The translations under genes were made by a program, and so were the position numbers. From Candidatus Omnitrophota bacterium (GTDB lineage: Bacteria > Omnitrophota > Omnitrophia > Omnitrophales > Aquincolibacteriaceae), in contig CAIOAT010000031.1 in assembly GCA_903856085.1 (NCBI GenBank), forward strand, positions 1 through 61,248: 61,248 nucleotides of DNA. The letters run 5' to 3'. Position 1 is the first letter of the stretch. The number at the start of each line of letters is the position of its first letter. Of this stretch, positions 41,058-52,100 are shown piece after piece. Below the pieces are notes generated by a model, which made no database searches, was not told where the DNA came from, and saw only the letters and a program-made list of their open reading frames with translations.

Positions 41058-42158
41058 ATGACAAAACGTGATTATTATGAAGTGCTGAGTGTGACCCGGA
41101 CCGCGGACGGGGAAACTATCAAAAAAAGCTACCGCAAGCTCGCGCTCCAATATCATCCGGATCGCAATCCCGGGGATAAAGCGGCCGAAGAAAAGTTCAA
41201 AGAAGCCGCTGAGGCCTATGCCGTATTGAGCGATGCGGACAAACGGGTCCGTTACGACCAGTTCGGTCACAGTATGGGCGGTGCGGGATTTTCCGGCTTC
41301 GAAGGTTTTCAGGACGCATTCGGTGGGTTCAGTGATATTTTCGGCGATCTTTTTGAGGATTTCTTTGGCGGGAGCGGAGGCGGTGGAAGAAGGCGCGGCC
41401 GCGGGCAACGGGGTTCCGACCTGGAATACACGGTTGAACTCGAACTCGCCGAAGTGCTTACCGGCAAAACTTTTGATCTTGAGATCCCTCGTAAGGAAAC
41501 GTGCGGCGAATGTCTTGGAACGGGTGCGGAAAAAGGTTCCAAGAAAAAAACCTGTTCTGACTGCGGCGGAAGGGGTGAAGTACGCGTCTCTCAAGGTTTT
41601 TTCACGCTTCGCAGGACCTGTCCGCGCTGTCACGGTGAAGGGGAATCCATTGAGAAACCCTGCCCCAGTTGCCATGGCGAGGGTCGTGCGCGAAAAACAC
41701 GCAAGCTCCAGGTCAAGATCCCTGCGGGTATTGAACATGGCTCACGGCTCCGCGTGACTGGCGAGGGCGAGGCTGGACAAGGTGGCGCCTCACGAGGCGA
41801 TCTTTATATCCAGGTGCTCATAAAAAAGAATAAGACTTTCGAGCGCCAAGGCCATGACATCTATTGCGAGGTTTTGATCCCTTACACCGTGGCCGTGCTT
41901 GGGGGTGAGGTGGAAGTGCCGACACTTACGGGAAAGACTTGTCTCGAGATTGCGGCAGGCACACCGGCTGGGAAGGTTCTTAAGATCAAAGGTGAGGGCG
42001 TTCCGGCTTTCGGGATGGAAAACCGGCGCGGGGAAGAGTATGTGAAGGTGGATATTGAGATCCCGACGAAATTAAGCAAGTCGGAGCGTGAGCTTCTGGA
42101 AAAGTTGGCGGCCGAACGCAAGGAAAAGATCCAGATGAAGAAAGGGCTCTTCCAGTGA
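41058..42158 (+). CDS. dnaJ: Chaperone DnaJ
   Basis: A 366-residue class A J-protein. The J domain has [10 protein letters not shown] with HPD, then a Gly/Phe-rich linker ([20 protein letters not shown]), four CxxCxGxG zinc knuckles ([32 protein letters not shown]), and the C-terminal substrate-binding domains. It works with DnaK and GrpE in protein folding. Its stop overlaps the GTG of the thioesterase gene by 4 bases, implying coupled translation. Confidence 0.96.
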   Translation: MTKRDYYEVLSVTRTADGETIKKSYRKLALQYHPDRNPGDKAAEEKFKEAAEAYAVLSDADKRVRYDQFGHSMGGAGFSGFEGFQDAFGGFSDIFGDLFEDFFGGSGGGGRRRGRGQRGSDLEYTVELELAEVLTGKTFDLEIPRKETCGECLGTGAEKGSKKKTCSDCGGRGEVRVSQGFFTLRRTCPRCHGEGESIEKPCPSCHGEGRARKTRKLQVKIPAGIEHGSRLRVTGEGEAGQGGASRGDLYIQVLIKKNKTFERQGHDIYCEVLIPYTVAVLGGEVEVPTLTGKTCLEIAAGTPAGKVLKIKGEGVPAFGMENRRGEEYVKVDIEIPTKLSKSERELLEKLAAERKEKIQMKKGLFQ

Positions 42159-42592
42159 ACTATTTTGATTATCGTTACAGGGTTCTTTACGCGGATACGG
42201 ACCAGATGGGGATCACGTATTACGCAAATTATTTCAAATGGTTCGAGGCCGCGCGTACGGAATATTTTCGGGAATTGGGATTCCCTTACACCGAATGCGA
42301 AAAAAAAGGGATCTTTCTTCCGGTCGCGGAGGCCCATGCCAATTATCTTGCACCGTCGACCTATGACGATGACATCACGGTGCGGACGAGCGTCGCCGAG
42401 GTCGGCAACAGCACCCTTCGTTTCGAGTATCAGGTTTTGAACGCGAAGACCCAGGTTGTCCTGGCGACAGGAACTACAGTGCATGTGTTCGTGAACAAAG
42501 CCATGAAACCATGTCGTGTTCCGGCAGAGATCAAAGAAGTCGTCAGGGAACACGCGCTTCTTAAAAAGCGCTGCCGTTGTAAGGGCGCTTAA
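42155..42592 (+). CDS. ybgC: YbgC-type acyl-CoA thioesterase
   Basis: A 145-residue hotdog-fold thioesterase of the 4-hydroxybenzoyl-CoA/YbgC type. [20 protein letters not shown] contains the catalytic Asp. It starts with GTG overlapping the dnaJ TGA. In many bacteria YbgC is linked to the Tol-Pal system, but here no tol genes are near. It probably cleaves short-chain acyl-CoA or acyl-ACP. Confidence 0.88.
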   Translation: MNYFDYRYRVLYADTDQMGITYYANYFKWFEAARTEYFRELGFPYTECEKKGIFLPVAEAHANYLAPSTYDDDITVRTSVAEVGNSTLRFEYQVLNAKTQVVLATGTTVHVFVNKAMKPCRVPAEIKEVVREHALLKKRCRCKGA

Positions 42593-42725
42593 GGCATAGC
42601 GGCAATCGATTCGCGGATTACGAAGCCCGCGAGGTCGGGATCCACGTGATTCGCATCGGTGAGGTGTTGTCGATTGCGCGTTGTGCGGCGTAATGCTAAA
42701 GTGATAAAAATCAGAGAACAATGAT

Positions 42726-43775
42726 ATGCCAGGGATAAGAGTAACGGTTTTAGGAGACGGCGGGTGGGGAACGGCGCTTGCGCTTGTGAACCTTCGCCGT
42801 GGCAATGAGGTAATGATGTGGTCCGCATTTGCGGATTACGCGGGAGTTCTTCAAGAAGAGCGCGAGAACGTCAAATTCCTTCCCGGCGTCAAACTGCCCA
42901 AGGACCTCAGGGTTACGTCCAACCTTAAAGAAGCCGTCGTTTTCGGTGACGTGCTCGTGCTGGCTATTCCCTCGCAATATCTCCGCAATGTCCTATTGAA
43001 GATCAAAGAATTTTCGTATCGCGGCAAGATCCTTGTTAGTACCGCGAAAGGGATTGAAAAGAAAACCTGCCTTCGGCCTTCCGAGATCATTCGCTCGGTT
43101 CTGGGTAAAGATCTTCCCATCGTTGTGCTGTCAGGTCCTTCGCATGCCGAAGAAGTGGCCCGGAAGATCCCGACTCTGACCGTGGCGGCCTCCGAGGACC
43201 CGAAACATGCCCAATACATTCAGGAGCATTTTCGCGATCCTCAATTCCGGATCTATGTCCAGAAGGACCTGACCGGGGTCGAATTTGGTGGCGCGCTCAA
43301 AAATGTGATCGCGATCGCGGCAGGAGTTTGTGACGGCCTCAAGTTCGGGGATAATACGAAATCCGGCCTTATCACGCGCGGGCTCTACGAAATCGTCCGG
43401 CTTGGTGTGAAGCACGGCGCAAACCCGAATACTTTTTTCGGGCTTTCCGGGATCGGGGACCTCATTACGACCTGCTTTTCAAAACACGGCCGGAATCTTC
43501 ATGTGGGTCGCGAGCTTGGTAAGGGCCGGAAGATCAAACAGATCCTCGGGGAGATGGCCATGGTTGCCGAGGGCGTGGATACGGCTTTAAGTGTGCACCA
43601 GCTTTGTGTGCGCGAAGATCTGCATCTGCCGATCATGGGGGAGGTCTATAACATGCTCTTCCAGGATAAAGACCCTGGCGAAGTTGTTGCCTCGCTTCTT
43701 TCGCGCACCCCGTACGAGGAATGGAAAGCATTCGACCTTAGCTCCTTCCAGGAAAAGATCGCCAAAAACAAGTGA
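42726..43775 (+). CDS. gpsA: Glycerol-3-phosphate dehydrogenase [NAD(P)+]
   Basis: A 349-residue enzyme making sn-glycerol-3-phosphate from dihydroxyacetone phosphate for phospholipid synthesis. The N-terminal Rossmann motif is LGDGGWGTALAL (usual form GxGxWGTA), with later SGPSHAEEVA, the catalytic Lys in GGALKNVIAIAAG, and GLSGIGDLITTCFS. No strong Shine-Dalgarno sequence precedes the ATG. A bidirectional terminator lies after the gene, shared with the convergent FadL-like gene. Confidence 0.95.
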   Translation: MPGIRVTVLGDGGWGTALALVNLRRGNEVMMWSAFADYAGVLQEERENVKFLPGVKLPKDLRVTSNLKEAVVFGDVLVLAIPSQYLRNVLLKIKEFSYRGKILVSTAKGIEKKTCLRPSEIIRSVLGKDLPIVVLSGPSHAEEVARKIPTLTVAASEDPKHAQYIQEHFRDPQFRIYVQKDLTGVEFGGALKNVIAIAAGVCDGLKFGDNTKSGLITRGLYEIVRLGVKHGANPNTFFGLSGIGDLITTCFSKHGRNLHVGRELGKGRKIKQILGEMAMVAEGVDTALSVHQLCVREDLHLPIMGEVYNMLFQDKDPGEVVASLLSRTPYEEWKAFDLSSFQEKIAKNK

Positions 43776-43790
43776 TCTGGTTTTGGGCAT

Positions 43791-43827
43791 AAAAAAGCCA
43801 CGAGGGAAAATCCCCCGTGGCTTTTTT
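43791..43827 (+). terminator. Bidirectional terminator between gpsA and the FadL-like gene
   Basis: AAAAAAGCCACGAGGG (43791-43806) pairs with CCCCCGTGGCTTTTTT (43812-43827) over 16 bp with one mismatch and loop AAAAT. The A- and T-runs on the two sides suit termination of both convergent genes. Confidence 0.93.
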
Positions 43828-43845
43828 GCTTCAGATCTTTTTAAA

Positions 43846-45255
43846 TTACTTTGTTGCCGGATTCATAGCGATCGAAGGCGTTTCGTCCTTCTTAGTGTCT
43901 CCGCGCGGAAAAATATCATCCCAGTGCGCGGTGATGCTGATCACAAATTCTTGCAGGTAAGATGTGTAAGTTCCATCCATGGAAGAATTGAGGAGCGCTG
44001 CATTCTCTGCCACGCTGTTGTTAATGCGCCTTCTGAAATAGAATGAGTTGGAATAGGCGATGTCCGTAGTGAGATATTTGTTGATGTCATAACCAAGCCC
44101 AAGGCTCAAGGACAGGTGGTTTGCATCGGCAACGGCCGGTATGAAATTATCTTTTGGAACCGGAGTCCAGTAAAAAAAGGAACCACCGCGGAGCGTCAGT
44201 TTTTTTGTGAGCTTATGGCTTGCGCCAAGCTGGAGGCCAAAGGCTTCCGTGTAGTCCTTATTGCCCTCGCGAATGGCGTTCAAAATAGCGTCATCCGACG
44301 CGTTCCCCGAAGAGTCAGTCACAAAATATTGGCGCTTATAAGTAGCCCAATGGGACCACGTGAAATCCGCTTCATAGTGGGTCTTGGGGGTTGGCTGATA
44401 GGCATAGGCCCATGTCATGTTCATAGGCAAAGAGACTTTGGTGTGGACGCCCGTTTCATAATTCCGAAGGCCGAGTCCGCCTAAAAAGCCGGGGATGTTG
44501 GAATTTTCGACTTTTGCCAAGCCGCTGGTTTTCACGACTACAGGGCTCCGGAAATAATATCCCACGCGGTGTTTTTCGCTCAGTTTAATCAGCGTGCCCA
44601 ATTGCCATCCCCAGTGATTTCCCGAGGTGTTCAGCCGGATCTGTCCGTCCGGGGTGGTGAATCCACCATATGTCTTCGTGATGAGGTCATTGGGATAGCC
44701 CTGGATCCCGCCAAAATCATAGATCCTGTACCACATGGGACCGCCACCGACCGAGATCTTATCCGTGATCTTGTAGGCGATCGTGGGCTTGATCGTGTAC
44801 ATCTTGAGGTAATTTCTCCAGCCGGCGTAATGGACTGCCGGATCATTAGAATTATATTTATTCATGAGGCCGAACGGGGAGTCCATGCCGACGCCGAGTC
44901 CTAGCTTGTTGCTGAAGATCTTTCCGGGGTTGATCGTGACATAGGCGGTGGGAACCATGCTGATCGTTCCGGAACTGCGCGTGTTGCCTGTGATGTCGTT
45001 GTCCTTCCACGTGAACATGCTGAGGAAATTCGCGTCGCCCTGGACTTGGACACCCGGAAGATCCGCGATGCCGGCCGGGTTGTACGAAATGGCAGCCGGC
45101 TCATCGGGAGTTGCCGTGCTGGCGCCGCTGAGCGCGATCTGCTTGGCGCTAAAAGAAGCATTTTCAAAACCGCCGCCACCGACCGCGAAAGCGGGGGCGG
45201 GGGTGATGGAAATAAAGGCGATAAGGATCGCGACCGGGAGGATTTTCTTCATCAT
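43846..45255 (-). CDS. FadL/OmpP1-family outer-membrane transporter
   Basis: A 469-residue protein, the only clear minus-strand gene. The signal peptide ends at APAFA, and the mature start GGGGFENASFSAKQIALSGA with ATPDEPAAISYNPAG is the FadL/OmpP1 signature (N-terminal hatch). The rest is a 14-strand-type barrel with SPFGLMNKY near the middle. FadL proteins take up long-chain fatty acids or other hydrophobic compounds. The C-terminus is extended past the last barrel strand, ending TPSIAMNPATK. AAGGAG lies nine bases before the first ATG. Confidence 0.9.
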   Translation of the reverse strand: MMKKILPVAILIAFISITPAPAFAVGGGGFENASFSAKQIALSGASTATPDEPAAISYNPAGIADLPGVQVQGDANFLSMFTWKDNDITGNTRSSGTISMVPTAYVTINPGKIFSNKLGLGVGMDSPFGLMNKYNSNDPAVHYAGWRNYLKMYTIKPTIAYKITDKISVGGGPMWYRIYDFGGIQGYPNDLITKTYGGFTTPDGQIRLNTSGNHWGWQLGTLIKLSEKHRVGYYFRSPVVVKTSGLAKVENSNIPGFLGGLGLRNYETGVHTKVSLPMNMTWAYAYQPTPKTHYEADFTWSHWATYKRQYFVTDSSGNASDDAILNAIREGNKDYTEAFGLQLGASHKLTKKLTLRGGSFFYWTPVPKDNFIPAVADANHLSLSLGLGYDINKYLTTDIAYSNSFYFRRRINNSVAENAALLNSSMDGTYTSYLQEFVISITAHWDDIFPRGDTKKDETPSIAMNPATK

Positions 45256-45476
45256 GCGATGGAACTCCTTTTTAGGGCGCAGGGTCTGCGCGTTCTGAAT
45301 ACAAAATACAAATCTTTCATCTCAATGTAGGATAAGACAGCAATGCATCACCTGACAGATTATCGAACCGCGCGAGCATATTCTTCAGCCGTGTTCTTGG
45401 ATTTTTTTTGTTTGCTTTAGCCGAAATGATAGCTAGCGCTATTTATTGCTATATTTAATTTTTAGTTGGCTTGCTT

Positions 45477-45505
45477 TTGTCAAAATAGAGTGTTAGATTT
45501 CTATT
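45477..45505 (+). promoter_or_regulatory. Candidate promoter of the giant-protein operon
   Basis: TTGTCA (45477-45482) and TCTATT (45500-45505) with 17-base spacing, in a 270-base AT-rich gap between the divergent FadL-like gene and the small protein at 45526. The -35 is near consensus; the -10 matches four of six. The gap may also hold the FadL-like promoter, which I cannot place. Confidence 0.4.
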
Positions 45506-45525
45506 AGAAAAAGGGAGTACGACAA

Positions 45526-45735
45526 ATGTCGTCAGACGAACTCGAACACCGGCTAGAGCAAATCAGGGACAAAAAGCTTGCGACCGAAGTCCGTCGCTTC
45601 ATATTGAACCTTTTCCTTCTTTTTGATGATAACCCGCCGCCGCATATCCAGTCTTATATCACGGAGATCATGGATATCCTCGAATCCAAGAGAGCCCCAG
45701 CGCCCGTCCGCCTCAGCTTGTTTAGTATTTTCTAA
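45526..45735 (+). CDS. Small cytoplasmic protein upstream of the giant-protein operon
   Basis: A 69-residue protein rich in charged and helical residues (SSDELEHRLEQIRDKKLATE) with a Pro-rich middle (DDNPPPHIQSYI) and a hydrophobic end. GGGAG is eight bases before the ATG. No family is recognised. It lies 180 bases before the ribbon-helix-helix gene, with an inverted repeat between them. Confidence 0.5.
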   Translation: MSSDELEHRLEQIRDKKLATEVRRFILNLFLLFDDNPPPHIQSYITEIMDILESKRAPAPVRLSLFSIF

Positions 45736-45777
45736 TCAGTTCTTTCCAGCTTCGCCGTTCAAATGAGCGCTTTTCGG

Positions 45778-45800
45778 AATATCTATTATTGATAGATATT
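45778..45800. promoter_or_regulatory. Perfect inverted repeat, candidate operator
   Basis: AATATCTAT (45778-45786) and ATAGATATT (45792-45800) are perfect 9-base arms around TATTG. No T-run follows, so it is not a simple terminator. Its location before a ribbon-helix-helix gene suits an autoregulatory operator. Confidence 0.5.
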
Positions 45801-45914
45801 GTCCTTCCATAAATCTCCTTCGTGAAAAAATCCCGACTCTTTCCATTCCCTTCCGATTTCCCCGGCGTTATGTTTGTGTCGGCCCAATTCACAAAAGTTT
45901 TGAAGGAGGATGAC

Positions 45915-46148
45915 ATGAGCACACTCGTGACGGACACCCAGCCGTCGTCAAAACATTCCACAGAGGGGGAGACGTGGATGCAGATCACCTTCACAATGGA
46001 TCCGGAGCATTATCGGGCCCTTCGGGCTCGCGCCGAGGAGGAAGGCCTCAGCGTGCCCGGCTTCGTCCGCGAAAGCGTGATGGATTCTTTAGAAGCCATG
46101 AGGCCCCATCCCGCGAAAATAAAATCAGTTTCCAAACGATACCTCTAG
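45915..46148 (+). CDS. Ribbon-helix-helix-like protein
   Basis: A 77-residue protein. After a disordered N-terminus (about 25 residues), QITFTMDPEHYRALRARAEE and GLSVPGFVRESVMDSLEAM give a beta strand and two helices in Arc/MetJ/CopG order. AAGGAGG lies five bases before the ATG at 45915, which sets the start; the frame is open further upstream. The gene ends 7 bases before the giant-protein gene, so they form one operon. Such proteins are usually repressors of their own operon or antitoxins. Confidence 0.65.
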   Translation: MSTLVTDTQPSSKHSTEGETWMQITFTMDPEHYRALRARAEEEGLSVPGFVRESVMDSLEAMRPHPAKIKSVSKRYL

Positions 46149-46155
46149 TGAGATC

Positions 46156-49100
46156 GTGAAAACTTCTTTCGCGCTCCCGCTCAAAAGCATGGCATTATTC
46201 ATTGCCATCGTTTTCTGTTGGGATCAGGTGGTGTTCGGGGAAGGCGCAACGCCCTATGATGCTTCTCCGATCCAGACAGCTCAACCCGCAACTAATGCCA
46301 CCGGAACAGGACAAGATGCGGACCTTTCCCGGCTGACCTCTAACACGACAACCGATTTTCTTTCAAGCTCAATCTCACCCTTATCGTCGCCTCAGAGCGC
46401 TTTTCAGCAAACGGATCACCCAAAAATCTATGATGAAGCCGGAAAGTTGCGGTCCGAACTTGCTCTGGATGGCCAGACGATCCGGCATGTATATGAAGGC
46501 GACGCGATTCAAGAGGCCGTCGATCAGTCAGCGGTTGGAGATACAGTGCTCGTTCATGCGGGAACTTATCACTCTCACTTGGTATTAAAACAAGGGGTCA
46601 ATCTTAAGGGAGAAGATGTGAAAACCACGATCATTCATGGAGATTATGCTTTCAACGCTCCGATTATTCGAGCCATTGGAGATAACCGCATTGAAGGGGT
46701 GACGGTTATGGGCGCAAGAGAATTACCGGGCCAATCCTTGGGAGCGATCTCAATCGAGGGGGAAGGAGTGAAGGTCCGTAGCAATATTATTACAGGCAAT
46801 TTAAGCGCGGGAATTTATGTTCACGCTGATGCCAACCATATTCTCATCGAGAAGAACTTTTTTTACGGGAATCCTGTCGCTGTCAAAGAACCCAAAGACG
46901 GCAATGTGATTCGCTATAACACAATAGTGGGTTATGAAACAGCCTCCATTTCAAGGATTTCATCTATCCGTTATCTTGCCAATCAAGGTTTTCAGCTTGG
47001 TATAGCGTATTCCGACAGCATCTATTCCTATCGCATTGAATATTCGGACGATGGAGGCAGGACGTGGAAGTGCGCTCAAACGGAAACGTCACCGGGAGTT
47101 TTAGAGAACCAGATTGTTCTGGCAAATCGACTTGGAATTACTTCCTGGATTGATAATGGTTCTGCGACGAGTCCGGGGCCCCTTGATGTTGATATGCGAT
47201 GGTATCGCGCGGTAGCCGCGGAAAGTTTTGCAGGCAAGATCGGCATCGAAATCTTGGGAGAGCAAGCTCCCGTGATCCAAAACAATATCATCGCTTATCA
47301 ACACACCCAGTCCCTCTGGGAAGAAGCGGAGACGTCTCCGATGGGAACTGCCCTGGTGGAAGATAATGTTCTCTTTCATAATGGGGAAGCCGGAGATATT
47401 TCGGGACAATATCTTCCTCCGGCGATCAATCCAAAAACAGGAGAAGGATGGACGGGTGGGAATATACTTGCGGATCCGGAGTTTACCAATGTTACGTCAA
47501 AAGATTTCAGCGTTGCGGCAATTTCCCCGGCCTACGGCCGCGGTGCATTTTTACCTGATGCGCTTGTTGCTGCGCTCGATCGTGCGAGCTTTTTTAATGT
47601 TTCAAACCGGATCGAAAAGATCGAGGATGCCGGCCAGACCGTGGGTTACCGGGTCGTTTATGCCGAAGGCTCTCGGGAAGAATTCTACGGCGATGGGAGT
47701 AGCGTTCTTGATGCGACACCGCCCGGGATACGGCTGACCTCCGAAAATGTTTTTGTCAATCAACCCGATTATGAACTGGTTTATTGGGTGGACGGGGTCG
47801 AGAAAAGAGAAGGGCATCATTTAACGGACGGGCAGAACAGCTTCACGATCGAGGCCGGGGATATTTTCGGGAACAAAACCGCGCAGGTCGTGCATGTGAC
47901 GTTGGATCGTACGCCTCCGGCGGGTATGCTTCTCATCAATGATGGCGATGAAGAAACCGATTCCAGATTCGTCGTGCTTTCGGTAAATGCCACTGATAGT
48001 TCACCTCTGAAGGATGTTCGTTTTTCCTTGGACGGCGGGATCCAATGGACCGATTGGGCGGAGTTCTCGGGAATGAAGGTCGTCATGCTTCCCGAGGGAG
48101 AAGGATCCAAAGAGATCTTATGTCAGCTGGGCGATGAAGCAGGGAACATCGCTTCTTTTTCGGATACGATCCGTTTCACTCCCGTGCCCGTGCGACCCGT
48201 AGTCCAATTCCTTTCCGCTTCTTCCGTGGACGATCCACTCTATCTGCTTCGTTACACTGTGAATGGAGTGGAGCATCAAGAAACCTGGCGGCTCCAGCCG
48301 GGTGAGAACCGGCTTATGGTTTGCGCTTCTTTAGGTGCTTTGCCGAGCTTTGAAGAATATGTTGTTGTCTTAAATCAGCAGGACAACCTTCTTCCTTCGA
48401 TGCCTTTCGTGCCGGCAATTCCGTCGGATCTCGTTTCACTCACCGCACAAAACGGTCTTGTTTTGCAATATCAGAATGGAAATCTTTTTGGGATAGAAAA
48501 ACCAGGCGAATACACGCTTTTTGACGCAACGTTCGACGCAGGTCAAAATCTTTCAGGAGGTTTTCTCCTTTTTGAAAACGGAGACAGGCTTCTTTACCAG
48601 AGTGGAAAACCGTTTTATTTATTGAATACTCGCGGAGAGAAAACGGTTTATAACGAAGACGGCACCGTGGCGTATGTGTTGATGCCGAATAACAAAAAGA
48701 TCCGTTTTGATTATCGATTGGACGCCGCAGATAAAGTCCAATCGATTCTTAGCGCTGAGGAAGCCGTCACTAGTCTTTATGATGAGAAGGGAAAACCGGT
48801 TTGGATCAAGAAAGCCGACGGGACCTCGATCTTTTACCAAGATGGACTCTTGACGATGTACACCGATGCCAGCGGGAATGTATTCCATTATGAAGTCTCC
48901 GTCCTCCACGATGGGAATGACCTGACTGGTTATCGATCGGAACTGGTTTCAGTGATGCATGCGGGGACAAGTACCGTGGTTCCCATCGCAACGATTCTTG
49001 CCGATTTGCCGAATTATCCCGCCGTCCAAGCCACCTTGGAACAGCAGCTTTCAAGGGTTCTTGAATATGACGCGGCGGGAAATATGAAAAAAATCCTTGC

Positions 49101-52100
49101 CGGAAGCGGAGAAACTCTGGAGCTTCAAAACGGTCTCCCGGTTTCTTTGACCAGTCGTTCGGGTGAACTTTCCACGTTTAAAAATCCATTTTCCGGAAGC
49201 CAGGATTTTTTTTCGGTTTCTCTGAACGGAGGAGATCTGGAGCAGTTTTTTGGATCTGACGGCCAATTGAGCGAGATCCGGCTGAGCGACGGGACACTTT
49301 TTAAGATCAATGGATCGGAGCTCGATCGCATTGAGCTGGAGGACGGCAGTGTTTTGAGCCAGCTTGTCTGGAATGGACAGAATCTCACCGGGTTTATGCG
49401 CATCTGTCCAGATGGCTCCAAGGATTTTTACAGCAACTCAAGGATCATAACCCGCCAGGATTCCCAGGGAACGATTTCTAATTTTGCCTACGGGACGTCG
49501 ACGGGAGCTCCTGGTTTCGTTACAACGCAGGACGGAAGGACGTATGTCGTCCGAGAATCTCGAAATGCTCAGGGAGAGATCGAGCGGACCATGGAATTGA
49601 TCTCGATCCAATTGCCGGGAGGTGCTTCTATACAAGTCCAGGATGGAAAACCGGTGCAATATTCCGAATATAAATCGGTTCCGGTGGATCCCGTAGAAGT
49701 CCCGAGCCTTTTGGAAGGCCGGTTTTTTGTTCCGCTTGTCCAGTTAACGAATGCCCAACTTCGGGAATTGACCGTTGACCAGAACGGGACGATATTTTCG
49801 GGCCAGATCCTTTTTAATGACGGGACCCAGTATCTGATCGAAGACCAGAAGATCGTAAAGCAGATCACAACTTTCGGGCAGCTGATTGAATTGGATAAAG
49901 AGACTTTGCCGCCGATCCAAACAATGCCTGCCGCTCCTGTGGCTCCCTTGACGTCCGGCGAGACGGCTTTCCGGGATCAGCTGGTCGAGACGCAACTTGA
50001 TTATTTTATGAATGGCAAGGGAATCCACGTCGGCACAGGATTGCCCATTGATAATCTCCTTAACGGCCAGCAGTCGCAATATAGCCAGGCGACCTTGGTG
50101 GGTTTTTGGGCAGAGATCTTATCCTCGATTGTCACCGGGGATTATGTGACTGCCAGAATGTCCCGCGCGGAGGCCTTAGCCAGGCTCGAACAATTGCTGG
50201 CCACGTATGAACAGGTTCAGCAGCAGGCCGGTTGGAATGGGATGGTTTCATTTTTTACAATCATAGAAAAAAATGAGTCGATTCTCGACGATTCGGGGAA
50301 TCCCACAGGCCAAACTCATAAGGTGTACAGCTATCAACGCCGCTTTAATCAAGTCGGTTTCGGAGATGTGCTAAATTTATCCGTGAGCCTCTCCAGCGTG
50401 ATCGGTGCATTGCAGGGTCTTTCTTTCGACCCGGCGTTGGAAGTTCTTCGTGATCACATCCTTTCTAGCGCAAATTCGATCCTTACGGCGCAGGAACCGG
50501 GATACGCCGCTTTTTATAATAACTCGGGAAAATATTTCAGACAAGTCTATAAGCTTGTTGCCGGAGGGGACGGTAATTTCGAAGGATCGATGGACAGGGT
50601 TTTTAATGAATTCCGCTCCGGCATGGTGTGGCTTGCCGCGCGTTACCCGCAATATTCGGATGCGCTCAAGAATCTGAATGTGGCGGTCCGTCCCTTTGAA
50701 ACCCAACAAGGGGATATGGTGGATATTGCGGCTCCTTATGACGGCGGAGCTTTTCAGATGTTCTGGCCACTGATCCATGTGGACGAGACGCAATATGCCG
50801 AATTTGACGTGGCTTTGAGAAATTTCCTGTACGCTCAGGCGGAATTTGTGAACGCTAACGGTATCCCCGGATTACTCTCCGCGGGCGATGAGCCTCTGCA
50901 TGGGTACCAAGGAAAGATCGGATTACCGGAGGCGGCGGAGACCGACGATATCCTGAAAACGGATATTGGGTCCATCTATGGTGTTGCCTCTGCATTTCCC
51001 TTAGCGCCGCATTACGCACTTCAGTTTTTGAAGAATTTACAGGCGCAATTTCCAGGTATGTCGACAGCCGCCGGATTTGTCGACGCGATCCAAATGCAAA
51101 ATGTGACGCAGCAGGACCCTCAGACCGGTCAAATGGTCACGGTCCAGGAACCTGTCTTTTCGGATCAATATTACGGTGTGGATCAGGCAGCGTTCGTTCT
51201 TTCGCTTCTTAAAACAAGTCAGGGATATTTCGGAAAATATCTTCAGAGCACAGGATTCCGGGAGTCGTTCGACGATCTTTACCGATCTCTGAAATTCAAT
51301 TTAAGTCCTGTCACAAAGAGCAATCTACCGCCGTCATTTTTTTCTCAAAATACGGCATTGCTCTATGACGGCGGCAGCGCAACTCCCGATGGGCTTTCGG
51401 CAAGTCTTATCAAACAACCGGGTTTTATTTCCACGATCTCGGATCCCGAGTTGGGAGAGGGACATGTTTTTAATTATGTGACCTCGACCGGAAATTTTCA
51501 TCACATGGAAATCGAATTCGGCGAAGGAAGTACGGCTCGCCGGATGAACCTTCAGGAATATTTTCTTTCTCCAAAACATTCAGGCACTGCCACGCTCCTT
51601 TTGGGGGGTATGGACCTGGATGTCCTCAATCGATCATCCGCCCAAGGAGTCTTTTACACTCCAGGTCACGGGTATTCCTTGAGTGGGCTCATGACGGATC
51701 CCGGGATCGGGCAGGTCCGGCATGTGACTTTTAACTTTCAGGATCCCTGGCACCCCGTCGGACTTTGGGCGAATTACAACAACATGGATCTCTCTGCTTA
51801 CGATTTTCTCTCCGTGCCGGTGAAATTAGGAACCGGGACCTCCGAAAATGTCCGTTTGAAGTTCGAGCTCAAAGGCACGGGAGAAGTCTTTGTGACAGAG
51901 CCCTTGACGCAGGATTGGCAGTATCTTTCGATCCCGATCCCTAAACCGGCCCGGGCCATGTCTCAATTGGCGATCTCGATCCAGCCGTGTGACGGAAAGG
52001 AGATCACCGGCGATTTTTATCTGGGACCGCTTTCGGCTTTAAAAATCAGGACCTCAAATAATATTTATTGGGAAACGATGCTCGGAAAATCCGAATCGGA

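Noticed and set aside
45778-45800. Inverted repeat as a transcription terminator
   Set aside because: There is no T-run after either arm and the stem is AT-rich; an operator role fits better.
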